A stretch of DNA of 64,000 nt from JBCFAY01 sp038562375 (GCA_038562375.1 JBCFAY010000004.1:1-64000); one strand, 5' to 3'. Shown: positions 1 to 9,159, counted from the stretch's first letter. The notes: generated by a model not told the origin, from the letters alone. A program made the numbers and translations.

Positions 1-23
1 ACGAGCGGCTTCAGACCAAGACA

Positions 24-56
24 AAACTGACGCCGCTTGAAAAACGGCGTCAGTTT
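24..56 (-). terminator. Hairpin, probable terminator downstream of gap
   Basis: A perfect 12-bp inverted repeat (24-35 with 45-56) encloses a 9-nt loop. Read on the minus strand it is followed by a T-rich stretch (TTTTGTCTT). It lies about 100 nt past the gap stop codon, so it probably ends the gap transcript. A gene beyond the left edge could also use it. Confidence 0.6.
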
Positions 57-156
57 GCGTAATTACTCGCTATTCTACGACTGGGCGTTTTCTCCGTGTC
101 CTATGATCGGGGTTCAGTCCACGATACCGGAGGGCGCTTGTTTGCAAATAAACTCC

Positions 157-1173
157 TTACTGCTTCGCGTCGACCTTCGCCATATGGACGATCAGGTCAA
201 GCACCTTGTTGGAATAGCCCCATTCGTTATCATACCAGGCGATGAGCTTGACGAAATGGTCGTTCAGGCTGATGCCGGCATCGGCGTCGAAGATCGAGGT
301 GCGCGGATCCGTGATGAAATCGGAGGAAACGACCTTATCTTCCGTGTAGCCGATGATGCCCTTGTACTCCTCGCTCTCGGCGGCGGCCTTCATGACGGCC
401 TTGATCTGGTCATAGGTCGCGGGCTTTTCGAGACGGCAGGTCAGATCGACGACGGATACGTCGGCCGTCGGCACGCGGAACGACATTCCGGTTAGCTTGC
501 CGTTGAGCGCGGGGATGACCTTTCCGACCGCTTTGGCCGCGCCCGTGGAGCTTGGGATGATGTTGAAAGCCGCGCCGCGGCCGCCGCGCCAATCCTTTTT
601 GGACGGGCCGTCGACGGTCTTCTGTGTGGCGGTGGTCGCATGGACGGTCGTCATCAGTCCTTCGATGATGCCGAAGTTATCGTTTATGACCTTCGCGAGC
701 GGCGCGAGGCAATTCGTGGTGCATGAAGCGTTGGATACGACGTTCATGGAGGGGGCGTATTTATCCTGGTTGACGCCCATGACGAACATCGGGGCGTCCG
801 CGCTCGGCGCGGAGATGACGACCTTCTTGGCGCCGCCGACAAAATGCAAACCCGCCTTTTCCGTTGTGGTGAACACGCCGGTAGATTCGACGACGTATTC
901 GGCGCCGCAGTCCTTCCAGGGAATCTCGTTGGGGTTCATTGCCGCGTATACTTCGATCGCTTTGCCGTTGACGATGAGCTTGCCGTCCTTATGATCGACT
1001 TCGCCCTTAAAGCGCCCGTGCACGGTATCGTATTTGAGCATATAGACCATGTACTCGGGATCGATGAACGGATCGTTGATGCCCACCACCTGCACCTCCG
1101 GGTTGTCCACCGAGGCGCGGAATACAAGCCGCCCGATGCGGCCAAATCCATTGATTCCAACCTTAATTCCCAT
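157..1173 (-). CDS. gap: Glyceraldehyde-3-phosphate dehydrogenase, type I
   Basis: The product (338 aa) oxidises glyceraldehyde-3-phosphate to 1,3-bisphosphoglycerate with NAD(P) in cytosolic glycolysis. The N-terminal nucleotide-binding motif GINGFGRIGR starts at residue 7, and the catalytic loop SCTTNC carries the nucleophile Cys151. Length matches the family. An upstream in-frame ATG at 1212 would add 13 unrelated residues. The ATG at 1173 is chosen because AAGGAG stands just before it and the protein then begins MGIKVGING. The gene stands alone between a probable terminator and its own promoter and is not joined to pgk or tpi here. Confidence 0.97.
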   Translation of the reverse strand: MGIKVGINGFGRIGRLVFRASVDNPEVQVVGINDPFIDPEYMVYMLKYDTVHGRFKGEVDHKDGKLIVNGKAIEVYAAMNPNEIPWKDCGAEYVVESTGVFTTTEKAGLHFVGGAKKVVISAPSADAPMFVMGVNQDKYAPSMNVVSNASCTTNCLAPLAKVINDNFGIIEGLMTTVHATTATQKTVDGPSKKDWRGGRGAAFNIIPSSTGAAKAVGKVIPALNGKLTGMSFRVPTADVSVVDLTCRLEKPATYDQIKAVMKAAAESEEYKGIIGYTEDKVVSSDFITDPRTSIFDADAGISLNDHFVKLIAWYDNEWGYSNKVLDLIVHMAKVDAKQ

Positions 1174-1200
1174 TACCCATATCTCCTTATGCTTCGTTGA

Positions 1201-1229
1201 ATTGTATTCCAAGGCTCACAGCCCTTGAA
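1201..1229 (-). promoter_or_regulatory. Probable gap promoter with inverted repeat in the spacer
   Basis: On the minus strand TACAAT (1201-1206) is a good -10. Seventeen bases upstream lies a weak -35 (TTCAAG, 1224-1229). The spacer holds an imperfect inverted repeat, CAAGG...CCTTG (1210-1227), placed where a repressor would block polymerase. In Bacillus, gapA is controlled by CggR, but no cggR gene is in this window, so the regulator is unknown. Confidence 0.45.
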
Positions 1230-1367
1230 AGCGCGGCATTATCGTTAACATCATATACTAATCGGAAATTGCGCGCAACGCGTCCGCTTATTTTTTTACA
1301 GGGAATTCTCAGATTTCCCATAATTTATTCTAATGTATCCGATGAGATCTCTGGGCCTTTCCCGAAT

Positions 1368-2483
1368 TCAGATCAGATTCTCCGGATTCAGGGGTTCAAG
1401 CTCTTTGAGCACGAATCTTCCGTCCTTGCGCACCAGGGTTCCATCGAAGTAAATTTCACCTCCTCCATACTCCGGGGTTTGAATGCACACAAGATCCCAA
1501 TGCAGCGAGGACTTGTTGTGGTTATTGCATTCGTCGTAGCAACAGCCCGGCGTAAAATGAAAACTCCCGGCGATTTTTTCATCGAAAAGGGTATCCTTCA
1601 TAGGCTTGGTGATATACGGGTTGACACCGATTGCAAATTCGCCGACATAGCAGGCGCCTTCGTCCACGGTAAACGCCGAGTGGATGCGCTCGTCGTCGTT
1701 GGAGTGCGAGTCGACGATCCTTCCATCCTTGAAAGTCAGCCGGATGTCCGTGTAGGTAAAGCCGTTGTGCAGCGACGGCGTATTGTACTGCAGCGTGCCG
1801 TTTACGCTGTCCTTCACGGGAGCCGTATAGATTTCACCGTCGGGGATGTTCATATGCCCCGCGCATTTGATCGCAGGCAGGCCCTTGATCGAAAATCGCA
1901 GATCCGTGCCCGGCCCCTTGATCCATACCTGATCCGTGCGCTCCATGAGCTCCTTGAGCGGGTCCATCGCGCGATCCATCTTGGAATAATCAAGGTTACA
2001 GACGTTGAAATAGTATTCCTCAAACGAATCCGTGCTCATGTTCGCCATCTGCGCCATCGAGGGCGTCGGATACCGGAGGATCACCCACTTGGTCTTGGGC
2101 ACGCGTATCCGGCTGTGCACCGGAGTCCAATACAGGCGCATGTCCAGATCCACGTTTTTCTGCGGAACATCGGAAAGCTCGGAGGCGTTGTCCCCGCCGC
2201 GGACGCCGATGTACGCCTGCATATTCGACATCATCTCGGCGTCAATCTTCGCTCTTAGTTCGAGCTGGCTTTCGTTGCAGCCCATCGTAAGCTCGCGGTC
2301 GAGCCGCTTGTTTCTGAGCCACAGAAAAGGATTTGCCCCGACCCGGTAGGTTTCCTTGATCAGCGCGCGGCAAAGCGCGTCGTTATCGCCGACCGACTCG
2401 ATGAGCACGTTTTCCCCGCTCTTTAAGGAACAGGAAAAGTTGATAAGGTTTCTTGCGAGCGTTTCGATCCGTTGATCCATCAT
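1368..2483 (-). CDS. M29 family metallo-aminopeptidase
   Basis: The 371-residue protein matches the thermophilic aminopeptidase (AmpS/PepS, peptidase M29) family over its full length and should remove N-terminal residues from cytosolic peptides using paired metal ions. Recognisable blocks are IPDGEIYTAP near residue 220, DEGACYVGEFAIG near 275 and a C-terminal SLHWDLV segment, which carry candidate metal-binding Glu, His and Asp residues. No signal peptide is seen. The start is one of two adjacent ATGs (2483 or 2480) behind AAGGAG. It lies 34 bp before the glycosyltransferase gene on the same strand and may be cotranscribed with it. Confidence 0.9.
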   Translation of the reverse strand: MMDQRIETLARNLINFSCSLKSGENVLIESVGDNDALCRALIKETYRVGANPFLWLRNKRLDRELTMGCNESQLELRAKIDAEMMSNMQAYIGVRGGDNASELSDVPQKNVDLDMRLYWTPVHSRIRVPKTKWVILRYPTPSMAQMANMSTDSFEEYYFNVCNLDYSKMDRAMDPLKELMERTDQVWIKGPGTDLRFSIKGLPAIKCAGHMNIPDGEIYTAPVKDSVNGTLQYNTPSLHNGFTYTDIRLTFKDGRIVDSHSNDDERIHSAFTVDEGACYVGEFAIGVNPYITKPMKDTLFDEKIAGSFHFTPGCCYDECNNHNKSSLHWDLVCIQTPEYGGGEIYFDGTLVRKDGRFVLKELEPLNPENLI

Positions 2484-2517
2484 ACAGTCATGTTCTCCTT
2501 AATTGGACAGCGATGTC

Positions 2518-3453
2518 CTATTCCTCTTCAAACCCGAGCTTTTCCGCGACGATATACAGGGGTCTTCCCTTGAGCTGCTCATACATGCGGCCGAAGTACG
2601 CGCCCTGCACGCCCATTGCCATAAGTATTCCCGCCTGCACGAACAACAGCCCGTCGAAAGCCCACAGCCACCCGGGGACGCCGACCGTGCACGCCAGCAC
2701 GATCAGCGCGATCAGGCCGAGGCCCGCGAGCGCGCAGAGGCCGACCCCGAACCATCCCGGCATCGTCAAAGGGGTGCTCGAAAACCCGGTGATCCCATCG
2801 AGCGCAAGCTTTAACATCTTCTTGAGCGTATACTTTGTTTTGCCCGCGAAGCGCTCCTGCCGCACATATTCGACGGGTACCGCGTCGAAGCCCATCCACG
2901 CGCTCATCCCGCGCAAGAAGCGGCTGTGCTCGCGCATGGATAGAAACACGTCGGCCACGCGGCGGGAAATCAGGCGAAAATCCCCTGTGTCAAGCGGGAT
3001 CGGATAGGCGCTCATGCTCGTAAGCAGCCTGTAATAGCAGTGCGCGGTGAATTTTTTTAGGAAGGTTTCCCCCTCGCGCTGCAGGCGCTTTCCATATACG
3101 ATATCATGCCCTCCGCGCCACTTTTCAACCAGTTGAGGGATGATCTCCGGCGGATCCTGAAGGTCCACATCGATGATAATCAACGCGTCGCCCCTAGCGG
3201 CGTCCATGCCCGCCGTGACCGCGAGCTGGTGCCCGAAGTTACGCGAAAACGACAGCACGCGCACCTGCTTATTTTCAGCCTGCAAACGGCGAAGCTGCGA
3301 GAGCGTATCGTCCTTGCTTCCGTCGTTCACATAGATGATTTCATAAGGTAGATTTATGGATTCCATCGCGGCATCCATCCGCTCAAACGAGGCGAACAAA
3401 ACCTCCTGCTCGTTATATGCCGGTATGATAAGCGATAGTACAGGCTTGCTCAT
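2518..3453 (-). CDS. GT2 glycosyltransferase, GtrB/DPM1-like, with two C-terminal TM helices
   Basis: The product (311 aa) has an N-terminal GT2 domain beginning SLIIPAYNEQE, an acceptor/metal motif DVDLQDPPE near residue 100, and two hydrophobic helices in the last ~90 residues. This is the architecture of polyprenyl-phosphate hexose transferases such as GtrB, which load a sugar from a nucleotide donor onto undecaprenyl phosphate at the inner membrane face. The exact sugar cannot be told. The start at 3453 is preceded by AAGGAG; an upstream ATG at 3504 has no such signal. No flippase or GtrA-like gene is adjacent. Confidence 0.88.
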   Translation of the reverse strand: MSKPVLSLIIPAYNEQEVLFASFERMDAAMESINLPYEIIYVNDGSKDDTLSQLRRLQAENKQVRVLSFSRNFGHQLAVTAGMDAARGDALIIIDVDLQDPPEIIPQLVEKWRGGHDIVYGKRLQREGETFLKKFTAHCYYRLLTSMSAYPIPLDTGDFRLISRRVADVFLSMREHSRFLRGMSAWMGFDAVPVEYVRQERFAGKTKYTLKKMLKLALDGITGFSSTPLTMPGWFGVGLCALAGLGLIALIVLACTVGVPGWLWAFDGLLFVQAGILMAMGVQGAYFGRMYEQLKGRPLYIVAEKLGFEEE

Positions 3454-3603
3454 AACACATTCTCCTTTGTGATGCTTGGTCTGCAACCGCGCCCGATAGC
3501 GCAATCGCCACAGTTCTATTATATCCTTTCTTTTCCATTATCACAATTCCTGCAAGAATTAATGAAACGCTTGCCGAAAAAGGCAGAAACTTCATCCCAA
3601 GGC

Positions 3604-3633
3604 TTGCAATGATCTCCACTCAAGGGATACAAT
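3604..3633 (+). promoter_or_regulatory. Probable fba promoter
   Basis: TTGCAA (3604-3609) and TACAAT (3628-3633) are separated by 18 bp, fitting a housekeeping sigma promoter. The predicted start near 3640 leaves a leader of about 34 nt carrying AAGGAG before the fba ATG. Confidence 0.65.
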
Positions 3634-3673
3634 ATGCTTATGGATTTGGAATTTCACGCAAAGGAGATAAGCT

Positions 3674-4609
3674 ATGCCATTGGTCACCAGCAAGGAAATG
3701 TTTCAAAAGGCCTACAGCGGCGGTTATGCGATCGGTGCGTTCAACGTGAACAACATGGAGATTATCCAGGGAATTACCGAGGCCGCAAAAGAGGTCAACT
3801 CCCCGCTGATCCTCCAGGTCTCCTCCGGCGCCCGCAAATATGCGAACCATACGTACCTGATGAAGCTCATTGAAGCGGCGATTATCGAAACCGATCTGCC
3901 CATCTGCGTTCATCTCGACCATGGCGATACCTTTGAGCTTTGCAAAAGCTGCATCGACGGCGGCTTCACCTCCGTCATGATCGACGGCAGCCACCATTCC
4001 TTTGCCGACAACATCAAGCTTACCCGTCAGGTTGTGGAATACGCGCACGACCACGGCGTCGTCGTAGAAGGCGAGCTCGGTCGGCTTGCGGGGATTGAGG
4101 ACGCCGTCAACGTTTCCGCTGAGGACGCGTCCTATACCAGGCCCGAAGAAGTCGAGGAGTTCGTTTTCAAGACCGGGGTCGATTCGCTCGCCATCGCGAT
4201 CGGCACCAGCCACGGCGCTTATAAGTTTAAGCCCGGCGTGAAGCCGCAGCTAAGGTTCGATATCCTCGAAAAAATCCAGCAGCGCCTTCCCGGTTTCCCC
4301 ATCGTGCTGCACGGCTCTTCCTCTGTCGTGCCCGAGTTCGTGGAGATGATCAATAAATACGGCGGCAACATGCCCGACGCCATCGGCATCCCCGAAGACA
4401 TGCTGCGCCAGGCTGCAAAGATGTCCGTCTGCAAGATCAACATCGACTCCGACCTGCGCCTCGCGATGACCGCTACGATCCGCAAATACCTGGCGGAGCA
4501 CCCCGATCACTTCGACCCGAGGCAGTACCTCAAGCCCGCGCGCGACGCCATCAAGAGCATGGTGCTGCGCAAGATCGTCAACGTGCTCGGCAGCGACGGG
4601 AAGGCGTAA
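3674..4609 (+). CDS. fba: Fructose-bisphosphate aldolase, class II
   Basis: The zinc-dependent enzyme (311 aa) reversibly cleaves fructose-1,6-bisphosphate to dihydroxyacetone phosphate and glyceraldehyde-3-phosphate in the cytosol. Visible hallmarks are HLDHGD with Asp82 and zinc ligand His83, EGELG at 133-137, GTSHG with His180, LHGSS with His213, and the phosphate-binding NIDSD segment. Length is normal for the class IIB group. Related tagatose-bisphosphate or ketose-bisphosphate aldolases share these motifs, so substrate preference is inferred. AAGGAG sits 8 nt before the ATG. It is a single-gene unit with its own promoter and terminator. Confidence 0.93.
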   Translation: MPLVTSKEMFQKAYSGGYAIGAFNVNNMEIIQGITEAAKEVNSPLILQVSSGARKYANHTYLMKLIEAAIIETDLPICVHLDHGDTFELCKSCIDGGFTSVMIDGSHHSFADNIKLTRQVVEYAHDHGVVVEGELGRLAGIEDAVNVSAEDASYTRPEEVEEFVFKTGVDSLAIAIGTSHGAYKFKPGVKPQLRFDILEKIQQRLPGFPIVLHGSSSVVPEFVEMINKYGGNMPDAIGIPEDMLRQAAKMSVCKINIDSDLRLAMTATIRKYLAEHPDHFDPRQYLKPARDAIKSMVLRKIVNVLGSDGKA

Positions 4610-4623
4610 AAAAGTTTTTTTAT

Positions 4624-4654
4624 GGGCGGCCGCAAATGCGGCCGCCCGTTTATT
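4624..4654 (+). terminator. Rho-independent terminator of fba
   Basis: A perfect 10-bp GC stem (4624-4633 with 4638-4647) has an AAAT loop and is followed by GTTTATTT, just after the fba stop codon. The minus-strand side has no T-run, so it acts on the plus strand only. Confidence 0.88.
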
Positions 4655-4712
4655 TCAACAAAATAGAAATCTCTCTTCCGTGCGGGCGCATGTTTTGCTA
4701 AACAGCATTGTT

Positions 4713-6044
4713 CTATTCACCGGAAACGACCAGCCGATCGACCAGAAGGCTCGGCGAGCCGATGCGTCCGTTTCCGGGAAGCCCGAAGAAAAGATCGCTT
4801 CCAATCGCTAGCACGCCTTTCATCAATCCAAAGAACGTACCCGCGATCGTGATGCGGGCCACAGGGCGCACAGGCTTGCCGCCTTTTACAAGCAGCCCTT
4901 TGGCAAGGAGCGAGAACTCGCCGCTCACGGTATTCACGCCCGCGTGCAGACCGCTCACCTCCGTAACGACAAGGCCATCCTGCAGCTCACCGACCATCTC
5001 GTCGAACGATTGCTCGCCCGGCAGAAGAAAGAGGTTCGTCGGCGCGACGCCGACGGGCGACGCGGCGCTCGCGCGGCCGGCATTTCCGGTGGAGCGGATC
5101 CCCGCCTTTTTTGCGGTTTTTAAATTATGAAGCAGCGTGACGAGCTTTCCGCCGTCGACAAGCGTCTTTTTTTCGCAAGGCGTGCCTTCGTCGTCAAACG
5201 CGGATGGAAAATCCGCGACAAAAGGATCGTCTACGATTGTTAAGTACGGCGCGGCGATGGTCTGGCCTTCCCTTCCCGATAGCAAGGAAAGCCCTTTTTG
5301 CGCCATATCCGCCGAGAACATCGGGACAAACGCCTGAAGGATATCCGCGGCGGCATCGTTTCTAAGCACGACGCGGTATGTGCCCGCCGGAACCGGCGAT
5401 GCGCCCAGCTGCGCGATCGCCTCCCGCGCGGCTTCTTGCGCGCATTCCTCGATCTCGCCGCCCTTTGCGCCCATGCGAAACGCAAACGCGCTCTTGTGTT
5501 CCTCACCCTCCGCAACCACCGCTTGAACAAGGCAGTAGCCGAGGTTCGATTGGTTCTCGGCCGCCAGCCCGAGCGTGTTGTGGATCCTGACGCGGGAGCT
5601 TCTCGTCGCGATCTGGCAATGGTTCACCCGTTTTACGCGCGGATCAAAATCCAGCGCGGCACGCTCCATTTTAAGAGCAAGCGAAATCTTTTGTGCCTCC
5701 GTAAGCTCGCCCAAAGGATCGTGTGGATTCTCAATGGATTGATATCTCTGGGGCGTCTGCATCGGATGTTCATCCCCGATCTCGATGCAGCGTGCGTTAT
5801 CGACCGCCTGGCCGACGAGCGTTTCGGGCTCTTCATACACCTCCGTATAGGCATAGCCGTTCTTTCCACCGGACTGCACGCGAAGGCCGACGCTGGCGCT
5901 GCGGCTGACGCTGTAGCGGTCGATCTGCCCGTCGAGCACGCTGACGGAGAAGTTCTCGCCCTCCACGCCAAAGGTTTCGGCGGCCTCGCAGCCCTTTCTG
6001 AGCGCTTCGGCGAACAATCGGTCCCTGAACTCTTCAAAATTCAT
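4713..6044 (-). CDS. pmbA: TldE/PmbA family protein, partner of TldD
   Basis: The product (443 aa) belongs to the TldE/PmbA family, the inactive-subunit partner of the TldD metalloprotease. In E. coli the TldD/TldE heterodimer matures microcin B17 and degrades CcdA. The family resemblance runs from MNFEEFRDRLFAEAL at the start to a C-terminal PVARITIAGTF-type strand. No HExxxH motif is present, as expected for TldE. The ATG at 6044 overlaps the tldD stop codon (ATGA), which points to translational coupling. No recognisable RiPP precursor or maturation gene lies nearby, so a general peptidase role is more likely. Confidence 0.9.
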   Translation of the reverse strand: MNFEEFRDRLFAEALRKGCEAAETFGVEGENFSVSVLDGQIDRYSVSRSASVGLRVQSGGKNGYAYTEVYEEPETLVGQAVDNARCIEIGDEHPMQTPQRYQSIENPHDPLGELTEAQKISLALKMERAALDFDPRVKRVNHCQIATRSSRVRIHNTLGLAAENQSNLGYCLVQAVVAEGEEHKSAFAFRMGAKGGEIEECAQEAAREAIAQLGASPVPAGTYRVVLRNDAAADILQAFVPMFSADMAQKGLSLLSGREGQTIAAPYLTIVDDPFVADFPSAFDDEGTPCEKKTLVDGGKLVTLLHNLKTAKKAGIRSTGNAGRASAASPVGVAPTNLFLLPGEQSFDEMVGELQDGLVVTEVSGLHAGVNTVSGEFSLLAKGLLVKGGKPVRPVARITIAGTFFGLMKGVLAIGSDLFFGLPGNGRIGSPSLLVDRLVVSGE

Positions 6045-7426
6045 CGTTTTTCTCCCTTGCCGCCGATGGTGATCCCGTCCACGCGGATGCGCGGCTGGCC
6101 GACATTTGCCGGCACGCTGCCGGAGAGCGAGCCGCACATGCCCTGCCCCATCGTGCGGTCTTTGCCGACGCGGTCAATCCGAAGGAGCACCTCCGCGCCC
6201 CTGCCGACCAGCGTCGCACCGCGCACGGGCGTGACGATCTGCCCGTTCTTGACCCAATACCCTTCGGTAACGGCGAAGTTGAACTCGCCCGTCAAAGGGT
6301 TGACGGAACCGCCGCCCATTTTCTTTGCAAATAATCCTTCCGCGAGCGAGCGGATCATCTCCTCCTCGTCGTCCGTGCCTGCCTCGATGAAGGTGTTGGT
6401 CATGCGCGAGGTCGGCGCGTATGCGTAGCTCTGGCGGCGGGCATTGCCGGTCGGCTCCATGCCCATGCGCCGCGCTCCCATAAGGTCGATCAGATACCCT
6501 CGGAGCACCCCGCGCTCGATGAGCACGTTTCGCCTCGACGGCGTCCCCTCGTCGTCCACGCCGATCGTGCCCCACTCGCCCGGCAAGGTGCCGTCGTCCA
6601 CGGCGGTCACGCGTTCGGACGCGATGCGCTGGCCGAGCTTGTCCGCGAACTCGCTGTTGCCCTTTGCAACGGCGGTCGCCTCCAAGGAGTGGCCGCAGGC
6701 TTCGTGGAATATCACCCCGCCGAAGCCGCCGTCGATGACGACGGGCAGGAGGGCGGGCGGGCATTGCGGCGCGGTCAGCATCGTCACCGCGCTTTTCGCC
6801 GCGGCAAGCGCCGCGGCTTCCCCGTCGATGCGCCGATACGCTTCAAACCCCATGCCAAACCCGGGGCTTTCGACGCCCGTCTGCATCTGGTCGTTATCCG
6901 CAGCCGTTACCTGTATGGAAAGCCGCGTGCGCGGCCTTTGGTCCTGCGCCCACACACCCAAGCTATTGCACACGAGGATATGCTTATCGACGTCCATGTA
7001 TCTGGCGCTGATCTGCTTAATGTATCCTGAATATGACTTTGCGGCCTTGGACGCATCCCTTAAAAGGCGGATGCGGCTTTCGTTTTCCACATCGGAGAAG
7101 GGGACCTCCGGCGCCCCGCCGTATTCCTTCAATAGAAAAGAAGCAGGCTCTGCCCGTCCATCCCCCTTTAAAGCGGCGGCAGCAGCCCGCGCTGTCGAGA
7201 TCAGCGTTTCCCGATCCGTCGCGTTGGTATATGCATACGCGCTTTTCAAACCCGAAAACACGCGAACGCCAGCGCCGTGTGCGGCTGCATAGGTCGCGTC
7301 CTCCACGCAGAGATCCGTCATCAATATCGAATGCGATCGACTGTCCTCAATGTACAGCTCCGAGAAGTCCCCTCCGGTTTCAAGAGCAGCGTCCAGAACG
7401 GACCGCGCTGTGCGTTTATCGATCAC
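6041..7426 (-). CDS. tldD: TldD family metalloprotease (catalytic subunit)
   Basis: The product (461 aa) is the catalytic half of the TldD/TldE peptidase. The zinc-binding motif HEACGH is at residues 241-246 within GGVIFHEACGHSLEA, the family signature. A GTG start at 7426 is chosen because GAGGAGG stands 7 nt upstream and the protein then begins with a normal TldD N-terminus; upstream ATGs would add 53 residues overlapping rarA. The gene overlaps the end of rarA by 11 bp and the start of pmbA by 4 bp, so rarA-tldD-pmbA reads as one transcription unit. Confidence 0.93.
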   Translation of the reverse strand: MIDKRTARSVLDAALETGGDFSELYIEDSRSHSILMTDLCVEDATYAAAHGAGVRVFSGLKSAYAYTNATDRETLISTARAAAAALKGDGRAEPASFLLKEYGGAPEVPFSDVENESRIRLLRDASKAAKSYSGYIKQISARYMDVDKHILVCNSLGVWAQDQRPRTRLSIQVTAADNDQMQTGVESPGFGMGFEAYRRIDGEAAALAAAKSAVTMLTAPQCPPALLPVVIDGGFGGVIFHEACGHSLEATAVAKGNSEFADKLGQRIASERVTAVDDGTLPGEWGTIGVDDEGTPSRRNVLIERGVLRGYLIDLMGARRMGMEPTGNARRQSYAYAPTSRMTNTFIEAGTDDEEEMIRSLAEGLFAKKMGGGSVNPLTGEFNFAVTEGYWVKNGQIVTPVRGATLVGRGAEVLLRIDRVGKDRTMGQGMCGSLSGSVPANVGQPRIRVDGITIGGKGEKR

Positions 7427-8720
7427 GCTTGTTCCTCCTCGTGCGGTTTTCACGGATCTTGCTCTCGTTCCCCTGATCCGAAGGCTCGTAATAAATATGC
7501 CCCTGTACCGAAGGCGGCATGTATTGCTGCTCGACGTAATGACCGGGAAAATCGTGCGGATACTTATACCCTTGCCCGTGTCCAAGCTTCTTCGCTCCCG
7601 AGTACGACGTGTCCCTCAGGTGGTTTGGAACCGGCTCGTCGATGCTCTCGCGCGCGTCGTGCATCGCCTCGTCGATGGCAATGACGACGGAATTCGACTT
7701 CGGAGACTCGCAGACATAGATGATCGCCTGCGCGATGGAAAGCCGTGCCTCCGGCATACCGATGAATTCAAGCGCCTGCATCGCGCTCGTCGCCTGCACC
7801 ATGGCCTGCGGATTCGCGAGCCCGACATCCTCCGAGGCGTGCGCGATGAGCCTTCGCACGATGATGCGCGGATCCACGCCCGCATACGTCATGCGCGCAA
7901 ACCACGCGAGCGCGGCGTCCGCATCGCTCCCGCGCAGGGATTTGCAGAACGCGCTGAGCATGTCGTAATAAAGCTGCTCGTCGCATTGCATGACCTTGCT
8001 TTGGCTCGATTCCGCGGCGATCTGGCGTGTGATATGTATTATGCCGTCCACCGGCGGCGTGGTCAATACAGCGAGTTCGAGCGCGTTGAGCGCGTTTCGG
8101 GCGTCCCCGTTGGCGATATGCGCGATATGCTCGAGCGCGTCCTCGTCAAGCTCCGCCGGATACGCCCCCAGCCCGCGCTCTTTGTCCGTTAACGCAGCCA
8201 GCACGGTTTGCTTGATCTCCTCCACGGTCAACGGGAAAAACTCGAACATCCGGCAGCGGCTTACGATAGCGCTGGTCATCGCAAGCATCGGGTTTTCGGT
8301 CGTCGAGCCGATAAAGCGGATGATGCCGCGTTCAAGCGCGGGCAGAATGCTGTCCGACTGCGCCTTGTTCCAGCGGTGACACTCGTCCAGAAGAAGATAG
8401 GTATCCCGCCCGTAAAGCTTCCGGTCGCTCTCGGCCTTCGCGATGATTTCCCGCACGTCCTTCACCCCGGCCGTGACCGCGTTGAGCTTGACGAATTCCG
8501 CGCCCGTATACCCCGCGATGACATAGGCAAGCGTCGTCTTGCCGCATCCCGGAGGCCCGAAAAATATCGTGCTCTGCAGCCGGTCGCTCTCGATGGCGCG
8601 GCGAAGCAGCTTGCCGGGCCCTACAAGATGCGACTGGCCGATAAACTCGTCCAGCGTACGGGGGCGCATCCGGTCCGCAAGCGGCGCGCGCGAAGCGATG
8701 TTTTTCTCAAACAAATCCAT
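7416..8720 (-). CDS. rarA: Replication-associated recombination ATPase RarA (MgsA)
   Basis: The AAA+ clamp-loader-like ATPase (434 aa) acts at stalled replication forks. It has Walker A GPPGCGKTT (55-63), Walker B LLLDECH (109-115), sensor GSTTENP and the C-terminal MgsA oligomerisation region. The ATG at 8720 (MDLFEKN) is preferred over the ATG at 8738: a strong promoter ends only 6 nt before it, and no Shine-Dalgarno sequence precedes either codon. The mRNA should therefore be leaderless. It heads the rarA-tldD-pmbA unit. Confidence 0.93.
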   Translation of the reverse strand: MDLFEKNIASRAPLADRMRPRTLDEFIGQSHLVGPGKLLRRAIESDRLQSTIFFGPPGCGKTTLAYVIAGYTGAEFVKLNAVTAGVKDVREIIAKAESDRKLYGRDTYLLLDECHRWNKAQSDSILPALERGIIRFIGSTTENPMLAMTSAIVSRCRMFEFFPLTVEEIKQTVLAALTDKERGLGAYPAELDEDALEHIAHIANGDARNALNALELAVLTTPPVDGIIHITRQIAAESSQSKVMQCDEQLYYDMLSAFCKSLRGSDADAALAWFARMTYAGVDPRIIVRRLIAHASEDVGLANPQAMVQATSAMQALEFIGMPEARLSIAQAIIYVCESPKSNSVVIAIDEAMHDARESIDEPVPNHLRDTSYSGAKKLGHGQGYKYPHDFPGHYVEQQYMPPSVQGHIYYEPSDQGNESKIRENRTRRNKRDR

Positions 8721-8726
8721 ATTGCT

Positions 8727-8755
8727 ATTATATCCCATGCCGCGCGGCAGTTCAA
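8727..8755 (-). promoter_or_regulatory. Consensus promoter of rarA placed for a leaderless mRNA
   Basis: On the minus strand TTGAAC (8750-8755), a 17-bp spacer and TATAAT (8727-8732) form a near-perfect sigma-A promoter. Only six bases (AGCAAT) separate the -10 from the ATG at 8720, so transcription should begin at or next to the A of the start codon. Confidence 0.8.
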
Positions 8756-8964
8756 TTCGCCTTTCAAGCGGCTAAATTCCAAGTATCCCGCATCGTCCTT
8801 CCGATCGGGCAGGTTTGATTCCATCATTTATGACGAGGATGGACGATTGGAAGATGCGAATAGTAAACTATATCGATTGATTCGCGCCAAGGTCTAGAAT
8901 CTGGAGTTTGAAAGATAGCACAACATGCCACAAAGCCAATAAGCTGTCTCATTGATGTCCTTAA

Positions 8965-8993
8965 TTGACTTTATTTGTAATATTGCGTATTCT
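8965..8993 (+). promoter_or_regulatory. Probable promoter for the zinc-ribbon membrane protein
   Basis: TTGACT (8965-8970), 17 bp and TATTCT (8988-8993) make a good sigma-A promoter. The following leader of about 160 nt (9000-9159) holds no supported gene; a 67-codon ORF at 8952-9155 lacks a Shine-Dalgarno sequence and starts inside the promoter. Confidence 0.6.
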
Positions 8994-9159
8994 GTTCTTG
9001 GTATATTTGTTTATCGGACATCCCATAAGCCCATTGCGGTAAACCGATCCACACCTATCCACCAGCCATTTTTTGCTCAAATACATCGGGTGGAACGGCA
9101 CCAATGCATATTAAAACCGAACGGTAGGTTTCAAACGAAATCAAAAGGGGTGTAATTTA

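Noticed and set aside
5298..6428. 376-codon plus-strand ORF across pmbA and tldD
   Set aside because: Shadow frame crossing two real minus-strand genes.
4713..7426. TldD/TldE pair as part of a peptide antibiotic cluster
   Set aside because: No precursor peptide, cyclodehydratase or exporter gene is nearby; the pair is common as a housekeeping peptidase.
8952..9155. 67-codon ORF before the zinc-ribbon gene
   Set aside because: Starts within the promoter and lacks a Shine-Dalgarno sequence.
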